A stretch of DNA of 33,081 nt, from contig SHYZ01000015.1 in the NCBI GenBank assembly GCA_009692535.1, forward strand, positions 1-33,081, read 5' to 3'. Positions 25,394 through 33,010 of the stretch are shown here, one piece after another (the stretch's first letter is position 1; each line of letters opens with the position of its first letter). The notes below the pieces were generated by a model. The model was given only the letters and a program-made list of their open reading frames with translations. It was not told the origin of the DNA and did not search any database. The DNA comes from Myxococcales bacterium. GTDB taxonomy: Bacteria > Myxococcota_A > Polyangia > Haliangiales > SHYZ01. The position numbers and the translations under genes are program-made.

Positions 25394-26488
25394 TCAATGC
25401 AGCAGGCGCGTCGCGTTGTCGCCGTAGATCTTACGCAGCAGCTCGCGCGAGAGGCCGACTCCGTCGATCGTCCACCGGCCTTGGATTGGCGTCGGGTGGG
25501 GAAAGCCGCGGTCGGTCGTCTCAAAGTAGCGCCACGTCGCTGAGAAGAAGCGCTCGACGTCGGCCTCGGTCGGCGGCTCGGGACCTGTGGAGCCAAGCAT
25601 CAACTCCCCGGGGCCTACGCCCACGCCGAGGTCGGTGCCAAAGAGCACGCGGTCGGCGAAGCGCTCGTAGAAGGCGCGCATACGGGTGGCGTCGTGTCGG
25701 CCGACCTCGGGGATCCGTGCTGCGGTGTCGATGGTGAGGTTGGGATATCGGTCGAGCAGTGCGCCGACGCGGTCGGGATACTCGGGCGCGTTGCCGAAGT
25801 GCACCGAGATGAAGGTCGTCTTCGGGTGGCGCGCGACGCGTCGCTCGAGCGCGGCGAAGAGCTCCTCCCAGCTCGGCACGCCAGCGCGATGGAACGACCA
25901 CTCGGGGTGGGCCGAGAGTTCATCCCAGCGCTCGTTCTCGGGCGTAGCGGGCGAAAAGAAGGCGACCGGATCGCCGGTGTGGATTGCGACCGGCATGCCG
26001 AGCGTGCCGGCGGTGGTGAACACCTCGTCGAGTTCCGCGCTGTCGACCGGGATGAGCGCGCCGAGCTCGTCGGTGTAGCCGAGCCCTAGCCCCTTGGGGA
26101 TCTTGAGTCCGCGCGCCCCGAGCGCGTGGGCGGCGCGCAGGCTCGCGGCCAGACGCGCGCCCCAACCCGGTCCGCGCCTCGGCTCACGAAAGTCGAGCGT
26201 GGCGAATACGACGATGCGACCCGGGTAAGCTCCGGCCGCTGCGAGCTGCTGCTCGAGGCCGCGACCGGGTGAACCGCCCGACAGGTTCCAGACCGTGTCG
26301 ATGCCGCGTGCATCCATGAGAGCGATCATGCGCGGCGCTGCAGCGGGGCCAAAGTGCGTGTGCACATCGATGCGGCGCGCGCGCGCAGGCGGAGCAGCGT
26401 CGGCGGCAGGCGAGCGAGAGCCACACGCAGCAGCGAGCGTGAGCGCGAGCAGCGCTGTCGCGAGTGCGCTTGTGCGAAGCGCGGTCAC
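25394..26488 (-). CDS. Exported metal-dependent amidohydrolase (amidohydrolase_2 type)
   Basis: The track ORF starts at 26584, but its first 32 residues overlap the DUF962 gene and look non-coding. From the GTG at 26488 the protein has a lipoprotein-like signal, VTALRTSALATALLALTLAA, with Cys22. The mature part is a TIM-barrel amidohydrolase: the metal motif DVHTHF (H43, H45), GARGLKIPKGLGLGY, MPVAIHTGDPVAFF, TTFISVHFGNAPEYPD, NLTIDTAARIPEVGRH and VLFGTDLGVG, with the final metal-ligand Asp in GTD. This pattern fits the ACMSD/decarboxylase-hydrolase subgroup; the substrate cannot be told. The 364-residue length is normal. It lies 68 nt after the DUF962 gene and 37 nt before the kinase, all minus strand, so it may be co-transcribed with them. 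Confidence 0.88.
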   Translation of the reverse strand: MTALRTSALATALLALTLAAACGSRSPAADAAPPARARRIDVHTHFGPAAAPRMIALMDARGIDTVWNLSGGSPGRGLEQQLAAAGAYPGRIVVFATLDFREPRRGPGWGARLAASLRAAHALGARGLKIPKGLGLGYTDELGALIPVDSAELDEVFTTAGTLGMPVAIHTGDPVAFFSPATPENERWDELSAHPEWSFHRAGVPSWEELFAALERRVARHPKTTFISVHFGNAPEYPDRVGALLDRYPNLTIDTAARIPEVGRHDATRMRAFYERFADRVLFGTDLGVGVGPGELMLGSTGPEPPTEADVERFFSATWRYFETTDRGFPHPTPIQGRWTIDGVGLSRELLRKIYGDNATRLLH

Positions 26489-26555
26489 GACATGACACCC
26501 GGCTCGCGCCGCATCGAGGTCCTCGATCCCACGCAGCAGCGCCACTGCCACGCCG

Positions 26556-26885
26556 TCAGATGAGGCCGAGGCTCTTGAGCTCACCGGTGAGGCGCCCGGT
26601 CACGAACCGGCACCACATGCGGCAGTCCCCGCGCAGCGAGTAGAGCGGGTACTTGAACGAGGCGGGCCGGTTCTTCTCGACGAAGAAATGTCCGATCCAC
26701 GCCGGGCCGTAGCCGGCGACCAGCGCCGCCGGGATCGCCAGCGGATTGAACGTGACCACGCCGAAGAGGGCGATCGAAACGCCCGCCGTGGTGCCGATAA
26801 AATGCAGCACGCGGTTCAGCGGATCACGGTGCTCGCCCAGGTAGAACGGCCAAAAGTCCTCAAAGCTCTGAATGCGGTCGGCCAT
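26556..26885 (-). CDS. DUF962 / Mpo1-like membrane protein (109 aa)
   Basis: The ATG at 26885 is preceded by GGAG and starts the conserved domain: MADRIQSFEDFWPFYLGEHR, then LNRVLHFIGTTAG. The track start at 27095 is a shadow of the MFS gene. The family signature is a small membrane protein with conserved His: EHRxPxNRxLHFxGT near residue 20 and GPAWIGHFFVEKNRPASFKY near residue 75. Two or three membrane-prone stretches lie between. The yeast relative Mpo1 is an iron-dependent dioxygenase of 2-hydroxy fatty acid alpha-oxidation; whether bacterial members have that activity is unknown to me. It is divergent from the MFS transporter, and a palindromic GTATAC lies in the shared promoter region. 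Confidence 0.9.
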   Translation of the reverse strand: MADRIQSFEDFWPFYLGEHRDPLNRVLHFIGTTAGVSIALFGVVTFNPLAIPAALVAGYGPAWIGHFFVEKNRPASFKYPLYSLRGDCRMWCRFVTGRLTGELKSLGLI

Positions 26886-26902
26886 GGCTTTTCTCCGCGG
26901 CC

Positions 26903-26910
26903 AGTATACA
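26903..26910. promoter_or_regulatory. Palindromic -10 box between DUF962 and MFS genes
   Basis: AGTATACA reads TATACT on the minus strand (26908-26903), 17 nt before the DUF962 ATG. The expected transcript would start about 10 nt before that ATG and carry GGAGAAAAG. Forward it reads TATACA. No clear -35 is visible. Confidence 0.4.
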
Positions 26911-26945
26911 TGCGCCACTCGCTGGCGACCCCGCGCGCGCCCGCC

Positions 26946-26951
26946 TACCAT
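26946..26951 (+). promoter_or_regulatory. Candidate leaderless -10 box of the MFS gene
   Basis: TACCAT stands exactly 6 nt before the ATG at 26958, with no Shine-Dalgarno sequence. The -35 region is weak (CTGGCG at 18 nt). Confidence 0.35.
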
Positions 26952-26957
26952 GCCGCC

Positions 26958-28259
26958 ATGTCCTCTCCGCTCGGCCGCCTCGCCGACAGGTTCGGCCTCA
27001 CTCGTCCCGAGCTGCGCGCGTGGGCGCTCTACGACTGGGCCAACTCGGCCTTCTTCACGGTCGTGGTCACCGCGATCTTCCCGCTCTACTTCCACGCCAT
27101 CGCAGACGGGGAGATCGGCAAGACCGCCGCGACCTCGCGCTTCACCATCGCCACCACGCTCGCGCTCACCGTGACCGCGGTGGTAGCGCCGCTCCTCGGC
27201 GCGTTCGCCGACTCGCGCCCGGTGAAGAAGCGCCTACTCGGCGGCTTCCTCCTGCTCGGCGCGGGCGCCACCGCCGCGATGGCGCTGATCGGTCCGGGCG
27301 ACATCACCTTTGCGCTGCTCCTCTTCGTCATCGGCAACGTCGGCGTGTCGGCGAGCTTCGTCTTCTACGACGCGCTGCTGCCGCACGTCGCGCGCCCCGA
27401 CGAGCTCGACCGCGTCTCCACCGCTGGCTACGCGCTCGGCTATGTCGGCGGCGGGCTGCTCCTCGCGATCGATCTCGCGCTGCTCTTCCTCCTCCCCGAC
27501 CGGGTACTCGCCACACGGCTCTGCTTCCTCAGCGTCGCCGTCTGGTGGGTCGTCTTCGCGCTCCCGCTCTTCCGCCACGTCCCTGAGCCGCGGGTCGCCC
27601 CGCCCGACGGTGCCAGGCCCCGCGGTGCATTCAGGCAGCTCGCGGCGACGCTGCGCGAACTCCGTCGCTACCCCGAGGCGCTGCTCTTTCTCGTCGCCTT
27701 CCTCCTCTACAACGACGGCATCGGCACGATCATCCGACTCTCGGCGACCTACGGACTCGAGCTCGGTCTCAGCACCGGCGCGCTCGTCGGCGCCATCCTG
27801 CTGGTGCAAGTCGTCGGCATCCCGAGCACGTTCCTCTTCGGCAGGGTCGCCGACCGAGTCGGCGCGCGACCAGCGATCGTCGGTGCACTCGGCATCTACG
27901 CGGCGATCACCCTGCTCGCCTGGCGCATGACCGATGCTTGGCAGTTCTACGTCGTCGCGTTGCTCGTCGGGCTGGTGCAGGGCGGCACGCAAGCGCTCTC
28001 CCGCTCGCTCTTCGCGAAGATGATCCCGCGCGCCCGCTCGACCGAGTTCTTCGCGCTCTTCGCGGTGTTCGAGAAATTCGCCGGCATCCTCGGGCCCGCG
28101 CTCTTCGCCGTCACGCTCGCGATCACCGGCTCCAGCCGCAGCGCGATCCTCGGCGTGCTGGTCTTCTTCATCGCAGGCGGACTGCTGCTCTCTCGCGTCG
28201 ACCTCGCTGCCGGTCGCCGCCGCGCCGACGAAGCGAACGAAGCCGCCCTCACCGCGTGA
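26958..28259 (+). CDS. MFS transporter, UMF1 (Atg22-like) family
   Basis: This 433-residue inner-membrane transporter has about 12 hydrophobic segments. The N-terminal signature RAWALYDWANSAFFTVVVTA is diagnostic of the UMF1/Atg22-like group. LLGAFADSRPVKKRLLGGFL corresponds to the MFS loop 2-3 motif, and FYDALLPHVARPDELDRVST, then GYALGYVGGGLLL, is also typical. The second half includes FGRVADRVGARPAIVGALGI and GLVQGGTQALSRSLFAKMIP, then RARSTEFFALF. Eukaryotic Atg22 exports amino acids from the vacuole; bacterial substrates are not established. I chose the ATG at 26958; the track extension to 26688 is the antisense shadow of the DUF962 gene. The 3' end is 18 nt from a decayed convergent gene. 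Confidence 0.93.
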   Translation: MSSPLGRLADRFGLTRPELRAWALYDWANSAFFTVVVTAIFPLYFHAIADGEIGKTAATSRFTIATTLALTVTAVVAPLLGAFADSRPVKKRLLGGFLLLGAGATAAMALIGPGDITFALLLFVIGNVGVSASFVFYDALLPHVARPDELDRVSTAGYALGYVGGGLLLAIDLALLFLLPDRVLATRLCFLSVAVWWVVFALPLFRHVPEPRVAPPDGARPRGAFRQLAATLRELRRYPEALLFLVAFLLYNDGIGTIIRLSATYGLELGLSTGALVGAILLVQVVGIPSTFLFGRVADRVGARPAIVGALGIYAAITLLAWRMTDAWQFYVVALLVGLVQGGTQALSRSLFAKMIPRARSTEFFALFAVFEKFAGILGPALFAVTLAITGSSRSAILGVLVFFIAGGLLLSRVDLAAGRRRADEANEAALTA

Positions 28260-28277
28260 CGTGCGGTCAGGCCGCCG

Positions 28278-28788
28278 CTAGGCCACGTCGATTACGCAGC
28301 CGTCGGCCTGCCGCGCGCGCAGCACGGCGAGCTTGAACTCGGCCACGCCGGCGCGGCTCGGCACCGCGTCCTCGAGCGTCGGCGCGACATAGAGCGTGCC
28401 CGGCGCCGCGCCGATCCGCGCGAGCCACTCACGCGCGGGACCCGCGAGTAGATAAGGCCGGCCGGTCAGGTAGACGATCGCGTGCCCGCGCGCTGCCTCG
28501 ACGTGGGTCAGCGCCGCGCCGCCGGGCCGCGCCACCGTACGCGAACTTGCCGCTCACCACGAACGCGCGCCCTGCGACAGCGAGCACGTCCGGCGCGACA
28601 TGCCCCGACGCGCCGACCCGTCGCACGATCCGGCTGCGACGATGACGGAACGACTCCGTTGCCGACGGCGGTGCCGGCAGCTTGCATGCTGCTCCACCGT
28701 CGGTCGCGCGCGGCGCTAAATCGCCGGCCCACGCTGGCGCGGCCGCGGCTATGAACAGCAACGCCAGCAGCCCGCGCGCCATCGCCAT
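28278..28788 (-). pseudogene. Decayed HAD/LNS2-type exported protein (internal deletion, frameshift, truncated end)
   Basis: Two frames make one broken gene. From the ATG at 28788 (GAGG 6 nt before; 28794 and 28782 are alternatives) comes a signal peptide, MARGLLALLFIAAAAPAWAG, and a conserved-looking stretch ending VVSGKFAYG near 28545. The frame then changes, and from about 28535 the sequence reads ARPGGAALTHVEAARGHAIV, then YLTGRPYLLAGPAREWL, the second half of a lipin/LNS2-like HAD domain. The part that should hold the DxDGT nucleophile is missing, and the protein stops at VIDVA, where the HAD core would continue. From memory, intact relatives run from SGKFAYG through a beta domain and FDIDGTLT before ARPGA. 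I infer an internal deletion of roughly a hundred residues plus 3' loss. An assembly error could explain part of it. Confidence 0.6.
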
Positions 28789-28796
28789 CGCCATCC

Positions 28797-29072
28797 TCAG
28801 CGCTCGGCTCGCCACCGATGAATCCGCACCGGCCACTCGCTGCCGCGCTGCCGTTCCTTCCACGCCGAGCGCAGAAACGCGGCGAGCAGCGAGCGTAACC
28901 ACGCCGGCGGCTCACCAGGGCTCCACGTCCCCTCGACGATTACGCCCTCGTCGATCGTCACCGCGGCGGCATAGCTCGCACCACCTGCCGTCAGCGTCGC
29001 GGCATACGCGGCGCGGCCAGCGTCAGCGTCACAGAGCGCCAGCTTCACCCGACCGCCGGTCTCCTGCGCCAT
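28797..29072 (-). CDS. Small hypothetical protein (91 aa)
   Basis: I do not recognise the family. From the ATG at 29072 (weak AAGAGAG upstream) the product MAQETGGRVKLALCDADAGR continues with a beta-like stretch (YAATLTAGGASYAAAVTIDE, GVIVEGTWSPGE) and an Arg/Trp-rich helix (PPAWLRSLLAAFLRSAWKER) ending WPVRIHRWRAER. There is no signal peptide. The stop is followed by GAGG, and the broken HAD/LNS2 gene starts within 3-9 nt, so the two look co-transcribed. The composition (structured start, Arg-rich but not low-complexity end) is more protein-like than the shadows around it. Small proteins with a C-terminal W-R-W-like tail occur in myxobacteria, but I cannot assign a role. The track start at 29171 overlaps the GDPD gene and is rejected. 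Confidence 0.6.
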   Translation of the reverse strand: MAQETGGRVKLALCDADAGRAAYAATLTAGGASYAAAVTIDEGVIVEGTWSPGEPPAWLRSLLAAFLRSAWKERQRGSEWPVRIHRWRAER

Positions 29073-29117
29073 CGCTCTCTTGTACCAGTCAACCGGCGCC
29101 ACCGCCGCGCGCCGTCG

Positions 29118-29146
29118 GTCACAACACCGGCAGGATCGCCTACGCT
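29118..29146 (+). promoter_or_regulatory. Candidate leaderless promoter of the GDPD gene
   Basis: GTCACA (29118-29123), 17-nt spacing and TACGCT (29141-29146), then 6 nt to the GTG at 29153. No ribosome binding site is adjacent. This is the same 6-nt box-to-start distance as at 212, 14155 and 26958. Confidence 0.4.
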
Positions 29147-29152
29147 CGCCCG

Positions 29153-29917
29153 GTGGACGCCCCGTTTGCACTCGGTCGTCGCCTGCTTTTCGGCCACCGC
29201 GGCGCGCCGCTCGAGCGCCCCGAGAACACCATCACGTCATTCCGCCTCGCGCTCGAACTCGGCGTCAACGCGCTCGAGTCGGATCTCCACGTCACCCGCG
29301 ACGGCCACGTGATGCTCGCGCACGATCCCGACGGCGTCCGCATGGCCGGCACCGCCGCGCAGATCCGTTCCTCCACCCGCACCGAGGTGGAGCGATGGGA
29401 CGTGGGGGTCGGCTTCACGCTGCCCGACGGCACCCGTCCACTCGCCGGTCACGGCCATCGCATCCCGTCGCTCGAAGACGTACTCGCCGAGTTCCCCGAT
29501 GTGCCGCTCAACCTCGACATCAAGCAGCTTGCCCCCGACCCAACTGCCGCGCTCGCTACGCTCCTCACCCACACCGGCGCCGTGGCGCGAGTGCTCGTCA
29601 CCAGCTTCCACGAACGCGCGCTCCGTCGTCTCCGTCGCGCCCGCTATCCCGGCCCGCTCGGCCTCTCACGCACCGGCGTGTTGCTGCTGCTCGCGCTGCC
29701 CGCGCCGCTCATGCGCCGCGTCGCCCCCGCGGCCGCCGCCCAGCTCCCCGACCGCCTCGCGCGCCCCACGCTCATCAACCGCGCCCACGCCGCCGGCATG
29801 CGTGTCGACATTTTCACGGTGAACGAACTCGACCGTGCGCGCGCCCTCTTCGCCCTCGGCGTCGACGGCGTCATGACCGACGACCCGCGCCGCGTCGCGA
29901 GCGCCCTTCACCGCTGA
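29153..29917 (+). CDS. Glycerophosphodiester phosphodiesterase
   Basis: The enzyme hydrolyses glycerophosphodiesters to glycerol-3-phosphate and an alcohol. The track ORF begins at 28682 but only becomes protein-like at the GTG at 29153, which gives 254 residues, normal for the family. The TIM-barrel GDPD signatures are FGHRGAPLERPENTITSF (H15, R16, E24) and ESDLHVTRDGHVMLAHD (metal ligands E42 and D44, catalytic H57). Later come RIPSLEDVLAEFPDVPLNLD, IKQ and the last strand MRVDIFTVNELDRA, then GVDGVMTDDP. There is no signal peptide, so it is likely cytoplasmic. The last 10 nt overlap the convergent small lipoprotein ORF. Confidence 0.94.
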   Translation: MDAPFALGRRLLFGHRGAPLERPENTITSFRLALELGVNALESDLHVTRDGHVMLAHDPDGVRMAGTAAQIRSSTRTEVERWDVGVGFTLPDGTRPLAGHGHRIPSLEDVLAEFPDVPLNLDIKQLAPDPTAALATLLTHTGAVARVLVTSFHERALRRLRRARYPGPLGLSRTGVLLLLALPAPLMRRVAPAAAAQLPDRLARPTLINRAHAAGMRVDIFTVNELDRARALFALGVDGVMTDDPRRVASALHR

Positions 29918-30108
29918 ACTCCAAACCGGCTGCCCTCGACCGCGAAACGCGCGCCGAGCCCGGACCCGCGGTCCTGCATGAACGCTGCGTAAAACGCCTC
30001 GACCACCTGCTGTGGCGAGGACTGCGCGTCGGCGGCGCGCGACCCGCCCGATTGCGCACCGCCACAGCCGCCGCTCATCAGCAGCACCCCGAGCACCAAC
30101 ATCACCAT
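29908..30108 (-). CDS. Small lipoprotein, possibly a truncated remnant (66 aa)
   Basis: From the ATG at 30108 (CAGGA about 10 nt upstream) the ORF encodes MVMLVLGVLLMSGGC, a plausible lipoprotein signal with Cys15. A Ser/Gly/Gln linker and SSPQQVVEAFYAAFMQDRGS follow, then it stops at RFGVQR. The VVEAFYAAF motif is how many NTF2-like or DUF3828-like lipoproteins begin, and those run on for another 80-120 residues, so this may be only the 5' end of a lost gene. It lies 36 nt downstream of pntB on the same strand and overlaps the GDPD stop by 10 nt. A real small lipoprotein is also possible. Confidence 0.5.
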   Translation of the reverse strand: MVMLVLGVLLMSGGCGGAQSGGSRAADAQSSPQQVVEAFYAAFMQDRGSGLGARFAVEGSRFGVQR

Positions 30109-30144
30109 CGGGCTGCATCCTGAGCAACTCGTCGTATCGCGTCG

Positions 30145-31533
30145 CTAGTGCCCGCCGCCCTTGAGCTCGGCGGTGAACGCCATCAGCGTTCGCTTCGCAT
30201 CACCGAGCACGAGCATCGCGTTGGGCTTCACGAACAGGTCGTTCTCGATCCCGGCAAAGCCCGGGTTGAGCGAGCGCTTCAGCACGATCGCCGTCTTTGC
30301 CAGCTCCGCGTGGAACACCGGCATGCCGTAGATCGGGCTCTTCGGGTTGGTCTTCGCCGCCGGATTCACCACGTCGTTCGCACCGACGATCAGCACCACG
30401 TCGGTCGCCTGAAAGTCGTCGTTGATCTGGTCGAGGTCGTAGAGCAGCTCGTACGGAATGTTCGCCTCGGCGAGCAGCACGTTCATGTGCCCGGGCATGC
30501 GCCCCGCGACCGGGTGGATCGCGTAGCGCACCTCGCAGCCCCCCGCAGCCAGTACGTTCGCGAGCTCGCGCACCGCGTGCTGCGCCTGCGAGACCGCCAT
30601 GCCGTAGCCCGGGACCACGATCAGCGTGCGCGCCGCGCGCATCACCTCCACCGCATCCTCGATCGAGCCGACGTTGGGCGCTGGCCCGCTCGCGCTCCCC
30701 GCCGGCCCAGTGTCTGCCACCTTCCCAAACGCGCCGAAGATCACGTTCACGAACGAGCGGTTCATCGCCTTCGACATCATCAACGAGAGGATCAGCCCCG
30801 AGCCACCATCGAGCGCGCCGCAGATGATGAGTACGTTGTTGTCGATCGCGAAGCCGGTCGCCGCCGCCGCGAGCCCGGCGTACGAGTTGAGCAGGCAGAT
30901 CACCACCGGCATGTCGGCGCCGCCGATCGGGATCACCAGCAGCACGCCGAGCAGCAGCCCGATGCCGACCACCGCATAGAACACGACGTGCGCCGACGGA
31001 TTGGCGACCAGCCAGCCGACCAACGCGAGCGACGCCGCGAGCAGCGCGAGGTTCGTGACGTTTTGCAGCGGATAGACCACCGGCCGGCCAGGCAAAATCC
31101 CCTGCAGCTTGCCGAACGCCATCAGGCTCCCGGTGAGGGTGAGGCCGCCGAACAGCACCTCCGCGCCGATCGCGATGATCTGCATCGTGTTGATCGCGCT
31201 CCCCAGCCGGAGGTACTCCGCCACGCCGACCAGCCCGACCGCGAGCCCGCCGAACGCGTGCGAAAGCGCGATCCGCTCGGGCATTTTCGTCATCGGAATG
31301 TAGAGCCCCATCGGCGTGCCGATCGCCGTGCCGACGACGATCCCGACGAGGATCCACTCGTAGCTCACGATCTGCTGCTGCAGCAGCGTGCCGACGATGG
31401 CGAGCAGCATGCCGAACTCGGCCATGAAGAGCCCGCGTCGCGCCGTCGCCGCGCGCCCGAGTCCCTTGAGGCTCGCGATGAAGAGCAGCGCCGCCGCGAG
31501 ATAGAAGAGCTGGACCAGCGCGCTCGTGGTCAC
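30145..31533 (-). CDS. pntB: NAD(P) transhydrogenase subunit beta
   Basis: This inner-membrane subunit binds NADP(H) and forms most of the proton channel. The complex uses the proton-motive force to reduce NADP+ with NADH. The 462-residue product has the membrane part first (about 1-265; TSALVQLFYLAAALLFIASL, SHAFGGLAVGLVGVAEYL, AVVGIGLLLGVLLVIPIGGA, VICLLNSYAGLAAAATGFAI). The NADP-binding dIII domain follows, with VIVVPGYGMAVSQAQHAVRE-type sequence (here TLIVVPGYGMAVSQAQ), AIHPVAGRMPGHMNVLLAEA, DVVLIVGANDVVNPAAKTNP and GMPVFHAELAKTAIVLKRSL. The GTG at 31533 overlaps the pntAB stop as GTGA. It is the last gene of the pnt operon. Confidence 0.97.
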   Translation of the reverse strand: MTTSALVQLFYLAAALLFIASLKGLGRAATARRGLFMAEFGMLLAIVGTLLQQQIVSYEWILVGIVVGTAIGTPMGLYIPMTKMPERIALSHAFGGLAVGLVGVAEYLRLGSAINTMQIIAIGAEVLFGGLTLTGSLMAFGKLQGILPGRPVVYPLQNVTNLALLAASLALVGWLVANPSAHVVFYAVVGIGLLLGVLLVIPIGGADMPVVICLLNSYAGLAAAATGFAIDNNVLIICGALDGGSGLILSLMMSKAMNRSFVNVIFGAFGKVADTGPAGSASGPAPNVGSIEDAVEVMRAARTLIVVPGYGMAVSQAQHAVRELANVLAAGGCEVRYAIHPVAGRMPGHMNVLLAEANIPYELLYDLDQINDDFQATDVVLIVGANDVVNPAAKTNPKSPIYGMPVFHAELAKTAIVLKRSLNPGFAGIENDLFVKPNAMLVLGDAKRTLMAFTAELKGGGH

Positions 31534-31865
31534 GGCTGCCCCCCAGCCGTCACGCTCGGCTTCGCGGCCTTCTCATCCGGCTTCTTCTTGAACATCCGCA
31601 GCATGCGGTCAGTGATCAGGAACCCGCCGACCACGTTCACCGTCGCCGCCGCCACCGCGACCGTGCCGAGTACCGTGGTGACCACGCCGTGGCCCGAGCC
31701 CGCCGCGACCAGCGAGCCGACCAGCGAGATGCCCGAGATCGCATTCGTCGTCGCCATCAGCGGCGTGTGCAGCAGCGCCGGCACTTTGGAGATCACCTGA
31801 AAGCCGACGATCGCCGCCAGCACGAAAATGTAGAGCGGGGAGATCAGCCCCTCGAGTTCGCTCAT
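31530..31865 (-). CDS. pntAB: NAD(P) transhydrogenase subunit alpha, part 2 (membrane)
   Basis: This 111-residue membrane subunit corresponds to the C-terminal membrane part of E. coli PntA, and is a separate gene as in Rhodospirillum. It has three hydrophobic helices: SPLYIFVLAAIVGFQVISKV; the LLHTPLMATTNAISGISLVG segment, nearly invariant in the family; and VLGTVAVAAATVNVVGGFLI. It ends with a Lys-rich cytoplasmic tail (FKKKPDEKAAKP). The ATG at 31865 overlaps the pntAA stop as ATGA, and its own stop overlaps pntB, so all three subunits are coupled. Confidence 0.97.
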   Translation of the reverse strand: MSELEGLISPLYIFVLAAIVGFQVISKVPALLHTPLMATTNAISGISLVGSLVAAGSGHGVVTTVLGTVAVAAATVNVVGGFLITDRMLRMFKKKPDEKAAKPSVTAGGQP

Positions 31866-33010
31866 GCAGTCACCTCCTTCGCGAGCGCGGCCGCCGCGCC
31901 CTCGTGCACCACCTCACCACCGCGCGTGATCAGCAACCCGCGCACGATCTCGTCACTCGTGTCGAGCTTCAGCGCGCCGTCCTTGTCCGTCAGGTGCGCG
32001 ATCAGCTTCTCCATGTTCTTCGACCACATCAGGCTCGCATGCACCGGCATCGCGCCCGGCACGTTCCTCGGCGCCACGATCGACACGCCACCGTCGGTCA
32101 CAAAGGTCTCCCCCGGCCGCGAGAGCGCACAGTTGCCCCCCTGATCCGCCGCGAGGTCGACCAACACCGAGCCCGGCCGCATCGCCGAAACATGCTCCGC
32201 CGTAACCAACACCGGCGCCCGCCGCCCCGGCACGAGCGCCGTCGTGATCACCACGTCGGCCTTGCCGATCCGCTCATGCACCAGCGCGGCCTGCTGCTGC
32301 TGGTACTCCGCGCCAACCTCCGTCGCATACCCGCCCGCCGTCTGCGCATCGTCGCCCGCCACCTCGACGAACTTGGCACCGAGGCTCTCCACCTGCTCCT
32401 TGGCGACCTTGCGCACGTCGAACGCCTCGACCATCGCGCCCAGCCGCCGCGCCGTCGCGATCGCCTGCAGCCCCGCGACCCCCGCGCCCATCACCAACAC
32501 GCGCGCCGGCGGCAAGGTACCCGCCGCCGTCATCATCATCGGAAATAGCCGCGGCAGCCGCTCCGCCGCGAGGATCACCGCGCGATAGCCAGCGATCGTC
32601 GCCTGCGAGCTCAGCACGTCCATCATCTGCGCCAGCGTCGTGCGCGGAATCTGATCCAGCGCGAGCGCCGTGACCTTCCGCCCCGCCAGCGCCCGCACCA
32701 GCGCGAGTTGCGTAAGCGGAAAGAGCAGACTCGCGACCGCCTGTCCTTCGGCCAGGAGCGCAATCTCCTCAGTCGTCGGCGGATGGATCTTCATCACCAA
32801 CGTGGCGCCTGCAAGCGCCCCCGCCGGATCCGCCGCGAGCTCCGCCCCCGCCCGCCGATACTCCTCATCGGAAAACCCCGCGCGCACCCCCGCGCCCGCC
32901 TGCACCCGCACCGCGAAGCTCTTCGCGAGCCGCTTCACCGACTCGGGCACCAACGCAACCCGCGCCTCGCCGGAGGTGACCTCCTTGAGCAACGCAATCC
33001 CGAGCGGCAT
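31862..33010 (-). CDS. pntAA: NAD(P) transhydrogenase subunit alpha, part 1 (NAD-binding)
   Basis: This soluble dI subunit binds NAD(H) and passes hydride to NADP in PntB. The 382-residue product starts at the ATG at 33010, set by AGGAG 7 nt upstream; the track start at 33043 adds 11 unlikely residues. Signatures: MPLGIALLKEVTSGEARVAL with VPESVKRL; the alanine dehydrogenase/PNT-like SSQATIAGYRAVILAAERLP; the Rossmann GxGxxG in VLVMGAGVAGLQAIATARRL, then GAMVEAFDVR; ADVVITTALVPGRRAPVLVT; and GSVLVDLAADQGGNCA. It is the first gene of the pnt operon. The split alpha subunit is common outside the enterobacteria. Confidence 0.97.
   Translation of the reverse strand: MPLGIALLKEVTSGEARVALVPESVKRLAKSFAVRVQAGAGVRAGFSDEEYRRAGAELAADPAGALAGATLVMKIHPPTTEEIALLAEGQAVASLLFPLTQLALVRALAGRKVTALALDQIPRTTLAQMMDVLSSQATIAGYRAVILAAERLPRLFPMMMTAAGTLPPARVLVMGAGVAGLQAIATARRLGAMVEAFDVRKVAKEQVESLGAKFVEVAGDDAQTAGGYATEVGAEYQQQQAALVHERIGKADVVITTALVPGRRAPVLVTAEHVSAMRPGSVLVDLAADQGGNCALSRPGETFVTDGGVSIVAPRNVPGAMPVHASLMWSKNMEKLIAHLTDKDGALKLDTSDEIVRGLLITRGGEVVHEGAAAALAKEVTA

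Noticed and set aside
26489-26584. Upstream start at 26584 for the amidohydrolase
   Set aside because: It would overlap the DUF962 gene and place 32 unlikely residues before a good signal peptide.
28682-29152. 157-aa N-terminal extension of the GDPD ORF
   Set aside because: It is Ser/Arg/Pro-rich, antisense to a small ORF and the decayed gene; the GDPD signature starts 15 residues after the GTG at 29153.
29871-30065. 64-aa Arg-rich minus-strand ORF
   Set aside because: It is out of frame with the small lipoprotein ORF covering the same bases, has no signal and is low in structure.
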